A DNA stretch of 64,000 nucleotides, taken from assembly GCA_963678485.1 (NCBI GenBank), contig OY782882.1, positions 2,170,001 to 2,234,000 on the forward strand, written 5' to 3'. The notes under the pieces are model-generated. The model saw only the letters and a list, made by a program, of their open reading frames with translations, did no database searches and was not told the origin of the DNA. This document shows, piece after piece, positions 61,612-64,000 of this stretch. How positions within the stretch are numbered: the first letter of the stretch is position 1; the number at the start of each line of letters is the position of its first letter. This DNA comes from CALGYY01 sp963678485 (GTDB lineage Bacteria; Bacteroidota; Bacteroidia; Bacteroidales; CAIWKO01). The position numbers were made by a program, and so were the translations under genes.

Positions 61612-62988
61612 CTAGTTGTCCCACCAAACATGAGTAGTAAGACTTACATCTGGCATATTATCGCCATTGTACAACTTTTCTGAAGTTGGATAAGGATAAC
61701 GGCGAGGGATTTCGCTAAGAACACCATTAGGAGCTGGTTGTAATACCGGGAATCCTGTCCTTCTCCAGTCATTATACACTTCTAATTGAAAACAAAGTGC
61801 ATAATACTTTTGTTGGATGATTTTCTCGAGAGTAATCGTTGCGCCAGTTTCGGCAGCCCAGATGGCCTCCCATGCAGGATCACTAACGCCAAATTTAGCC
61901 AGCGAAGCTTTAACAGCATCATTAAAAGCTGTTGCAGCCGCATTGGCATCAGTTGGTAATAGCGCTTCAGCCTCAATAAACTTGCACTCTACATAGCTGA
62001 TAAATGGAACTGGGCTATTAGGAGAAGCATAATAAGGTCCGATTAATGACCAACCATCAGCTTGTCCCGGATGTGTACCAACATAACCGTCGGTGCCATC
62101 AATAAGAAGAGGCAAACGAGGGTCGGCACGGGCAACAAGGCTGTCAACCAAGTTTGCTCCGGTAACGATATCATAGGTGCGTTGATCATTGAATTGGAAT
62201 AAAGGATTATTTTCGTTCGATGATGAACCAAACGTAAATTCGAAATCCTCAGCATTTGATGTAAAAGCATCAGCCAATTCAGCAAGAGCTGCAGTATATG
62301 CTGCAGCACCATTACGCTTGCTTAAATGCAGAGCATATCTTGCTTTTAATGCATGTGCAGCCATATTCCAAGTGGAAATATCGCCGCCATAAATCAAATC
62401 TTCCCCTCCGGGAAGCACCAAATTATCAGCCTCTGTTTTGGCAAAATCGGCAATTGCACCATCAAGCAAAGTATTTAGTGTTGCATAAATAGTTTCTTGT
62501 GAGTCGTAGGCGGGGGTCAAATTGTCAACACCCTGAAATGCTTCAGAATAAGGAACACTACCCCAAAGATCGGTTGTGCATCCAAGAAGATATGCCATAA
62601 GGACTTTTGCCATGCCACCATAATAGGGGCATTTTTGAGCTTCAGCCTTAATAATCATATCATGGCAATCCATCATGGCACCAGCGTACATATTCCATTT
62701 CCAAACATTATCTACATCGCTTTGTGTAAACACATAACGATCATAAGCAAGAGGCTGATTTGCACCTCCGGCCATTTGCTGCATCCAGATACTGGCACCG
62801 TATTTAAGATCGCCACCTGTTGCGTAACCCGCTCCTGCTTCTGCAGAAGGTAGAAGCACGGCTAAGGTCACATCGCTTGGATTGTTAGGATCAACATTAA
62901 TGTCCTGATCAATCCACTTTTTGCAGGAGCCTGTAAACACCATTATTAATAACAGGAGTCCCGCTACACTTATATTGAACTTTTTCAT
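61612..62988 (-). CDS. SusD/RagB-family nutrient-binding outer-membrane lipoprotein
   Basis: A 458-residue lipoprotein (signal MKKFNISVAGLLLLIMVFTG, lipobox TGSC). The SusD-like pattern is clear: DINVDPNNPSDVTLAVLLPS, AYLLGCTTDLWGSVPYSEAF, ALKARYALHLSKRNG, AKFGVSDPAWEAI and the C-terminal YNDWRRTGFPVLQPAPNG. It matches the SusD-like_2 subgroup rather than the starch-type. It captures a substrate at the cell surface for the SusC transporter. Substrate unknown: no glycosidase or peptidase gene for it lies in the window. It is directly downstream of susC. Confidence 0.93.
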   Translation of the reverse strand: MKKFNISVAGLLLLIMVFTGSCKKWIDQDINVDPNNPSDVTLAVLLPSAEAGAGYATGGDLKYGASIWMQQMAGGANQPLAYDRYVFTQSDVDNVWKWNMYAGAMMDCHDMIIKAEAQKCPYYGGMAKVLMAYLLGCTTDLWGSVPYSEAFQGVDNLTPAYDSQETIYATLNTLLDGAIADFAKTEADNLVLPGGEDLIYGGDISTWNMAAHALKARYALHLSKRNGAAAYTAALAELADAFTSNAEDFEFTFGSSSNENNPLFQFNDQRTYDIVTGANLVDSLVARADPRLPLLIDGTDGYVGTHPGQADGWSLIGPYYASPNSPVPFISYVECKFIEAEALLPTDANAAATAFNDAVKASLAKFGVSDPAWEAIWAAETGATITLEKIIQQKYYALCFQLEVYNDWRRTGFPVLQPAPNGVLSEIPRRYPYPTSEKLYNGDNMPDVSLTTHVWWDN

Positions 62989-63020
62989 TGTTTGATATTT
63001 TTAGATGATCAAATAATCGT

Positions 63021-64000
63021 TTATAACTGAACCTTTAAGCCAAAAGTATAGTTGCGGGTATTCGGCATGTTAAAGTAATCAATCCCTTGAGCGTTATCGG
63101 CTCCGTAAAGATTTGTTTCAGGATCGATACCAGTGTAAGGAGTCCAGAGTAATAAATTTCTTCCGGAAACAAAAATGTCGATTCCTTTGAAGAAGGACTT
63201 AGCAAGCCATTTTGGATTTAATGTATAGGTAAGGTTAACTTCCCTTAAACGTACCCAGTTGGCTTCTTCAATAAATTGTTCGGTTGGTCCGCCAAAACCA
63301 CCACCTAAACCATTATACCAACTTTCGTCAAGTTTGGTTTCGATCGTGTTTGCTGATCCGGTGCTGACTAAGTTACCATCAGCATCAAGATGTCCCATGA
63401 TACCATCCATAACTACAGATTCTCCACGATTTTCTGTGTCGATATGTGTTCCTAAAGCATACATGATGCCTTTGGTACCATTCCACATCACACCACCTTT
63501 CTTGATATCAACGAGCAGCGACAGATTAAATCCATAAACCTTTAATTCACTGCCAATGCCCATAGTCCAATCAGGCTGCACCGAACCTAAATAACCTTCT
63601 TCGGTCGACATCATCGGACGTCCATAATTTGGATCTGAAGGATCGTCATTGATAATAATGTTACCATCACCATCTTTTACCCACTGTGTTCCATAAATAG
63701 AACCGTATGGTTTACCAACAACGGCGCGAATTTCAGCACCAGTAAAACCACCAAGACCAACATTTTCAACATTTTCAGCAAGAGCAACCACCATGTTTTT
63801 ATTCTTGGTGAAGTTAATACTGAGATCCCATTGAATTTTGTCATTTTTTGATTTAATCGGGGTTCCTGTGAGTAAGAACTCGATACCATTATTACGCAAA
63901 GAAGCGGCATTTGCCCACTGATCAACATAACCTGATGAACCAGCCAAAGGAACACTCAGAAGCAATTCCTGACTGTAGTTGTTGTAGTAAGAAAAGTCAA
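63021..64000 (-). CDS. SusC/RagA TonB-dependent outer-membrane transporter (partial, 3' part)
   Basis: The reading frame continues to the edge of the window, so only the last 326 or so residues are seen; the TTG at 63965 that could be taken as a start is internal. The sequence is the C-terminal beta-barrel of a SusC-type protein: NAASLRNNGIEFLLTGTPIK, WDLSINFTKNKNMV, GSIYGTQWVKDGDGN, IGSELKVYGFNLSLLVDIK, WVRLREVNLTYTLNPKWL, FVSGRNLLLWTPYTGIDPE, ending NTRNYTFGLKVQL. With the SusD protein 32 bases downstream it makes a nutrient uptake complex powered by TonB. Confidence 0.93.
   Translation of the reverse strand, partial: DFSYYNNYSQELLLSVPLAGSSGYVDQWANAASLRNNGIEFLLTGTPIKSKNDKIQWDLSINFTKNKNMVVALAENVENVGLGGFTGAEIRAVVGKPYGSIYGTQWVKDGDGNIIINDDPSDPNYGRPMMSTEEGYLGSVQPDWTMGIGSELKVYGFNLSLLVDIKKGGVMWNGTKGIMYALGTHIDTENRGESVVMDGIMGHLDADGNLVSTGSANTIETKLDESWYNGLGGGFGGPTEQFIEEANWVRLREVNLTYTLNPKWLAKSFFKGIDIFVSGRNLLLWTPYTGIDPETNLYGADNAQGIDYFNMPNTRNYTFGLKVQL

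Noticed and set aside
63963..63965. Start codon of the SusC-like gene at 63965
   Set aside because: The frame is open to the window edge and codes for typical SusC sequence upstream; TTG is an internal Leu.
1..64000. CRISPR arrays, tRNA or rRNA genes, prophage
   Set aside because: No regularly spaced repeats, cloverleaf sequences, rRNA blocks or phage structural gene sets were found; the tail-fibre-like protein at 4712 is an isolated Bacteroidota surface protein.

Overview
The window is a stretch of a Bacteroidota (Bacteroidetes) chromosome. The evidence is a SusC/SusD outer-membrane pair, type IX secretion (T9SS) cargo with C-terminal sorting domains, a T9SS plug-domain protein, a GldH lipoprotein, a Bacteroidota-specific IPExxxVDY protein ahead of pyruvate kinase, many short AT-rich intergenic regions, and repeated -7 promoter boxes of the TAnnTTTG type. 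I cannot place it below phylum or class. Coding density is high, most genes are housekeeping or cell-envelope genes, and I saw no tRNA, rRNA, prophage or CRISPR array.

Layout. 1-12.9 kb, mostly + strand: the 3' end of asd, a secreted Asn/Gln-rich protein (-), a DPP III-like metallopeptidase lipoprotein, an M28 peptidase, an operon of a tail-fibre-like protein, a lipoprotein and a C10 (streptopain) protease with a T9SS tail, a phosphoesterase (-), the T9SS plug protein, a TauE/SafE permease and the GTPase MeaB. 13-18.9 kb: a second M28 peptidase and a conserved hypothetical (-), then tdk, a lipoprotein (-), a cyclophilin and pheS. 18.9-30.1 kb, all - strand: a very large sensor kinase, a methyltransferase, mnmG, ybeY, an anti-sigma-type ATPase and a 1,116-residue DUF4175-like protein. 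30-42 kb: an M1 aminopeptidase with a T9SS tail (+), then a P-loop/secreted-protein pair, serpin, uvrC, osmC, gldH, an RNase H (+), an ArsR regulator and the add-rlmN-apt operon. 42-43.3 kb: a complete ISAs1-family insertion sequence. 43.3-52.6 kb: an M23 peptidase, a broken serine protease with TPRs, rnr (+), a LytTR response regulator, and nadA plus a MORN-repeat protein. 53-57 kb, + strand: rpiB, a LutB-like Fe-S protein, IPExxxVDY and pyk. 57-64 kb, - strand: two small proteins, korAB, susD and the 3' part of susC.

The most notable signal is a set of parS centromere sites (TGTTTCACGTGAAACA). One perfect copy and one 15/16 copy sit immediately on either side of mnmG. A second 15/16 copy lies in a peptidase gene, and weaker copies lie elsewhere in the first 26 kb. 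This marks the window as part of the chromosome's ParB-loading, origin-proximal region. The AT-rich divergent nadA/rpiB gap at 52.65-53.16 kb carries several TTATCAACA/TTATTAACA elements and is a tentative oriC candidate. Other points of interest are an IS inserted exactly into a transcription terminator with a clean 10-bp target duplication, a pseudo-protease fused to TPRs, a possible MITE-like repeat at 16.25-16.5 kb, and a long dyad upstream of the LytTR regulator.

Functionally, much of the window is envelope and protein processing: secreted peptidases of families M1, M23, M28, C10 and DPP III-like, a surface serpin that could restrain proteases, and T9SS parts that export some of them. 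A 2-oxoacid:ferredoxin oxidoreductase and pyruvate kinase cover central carbon metabolism.
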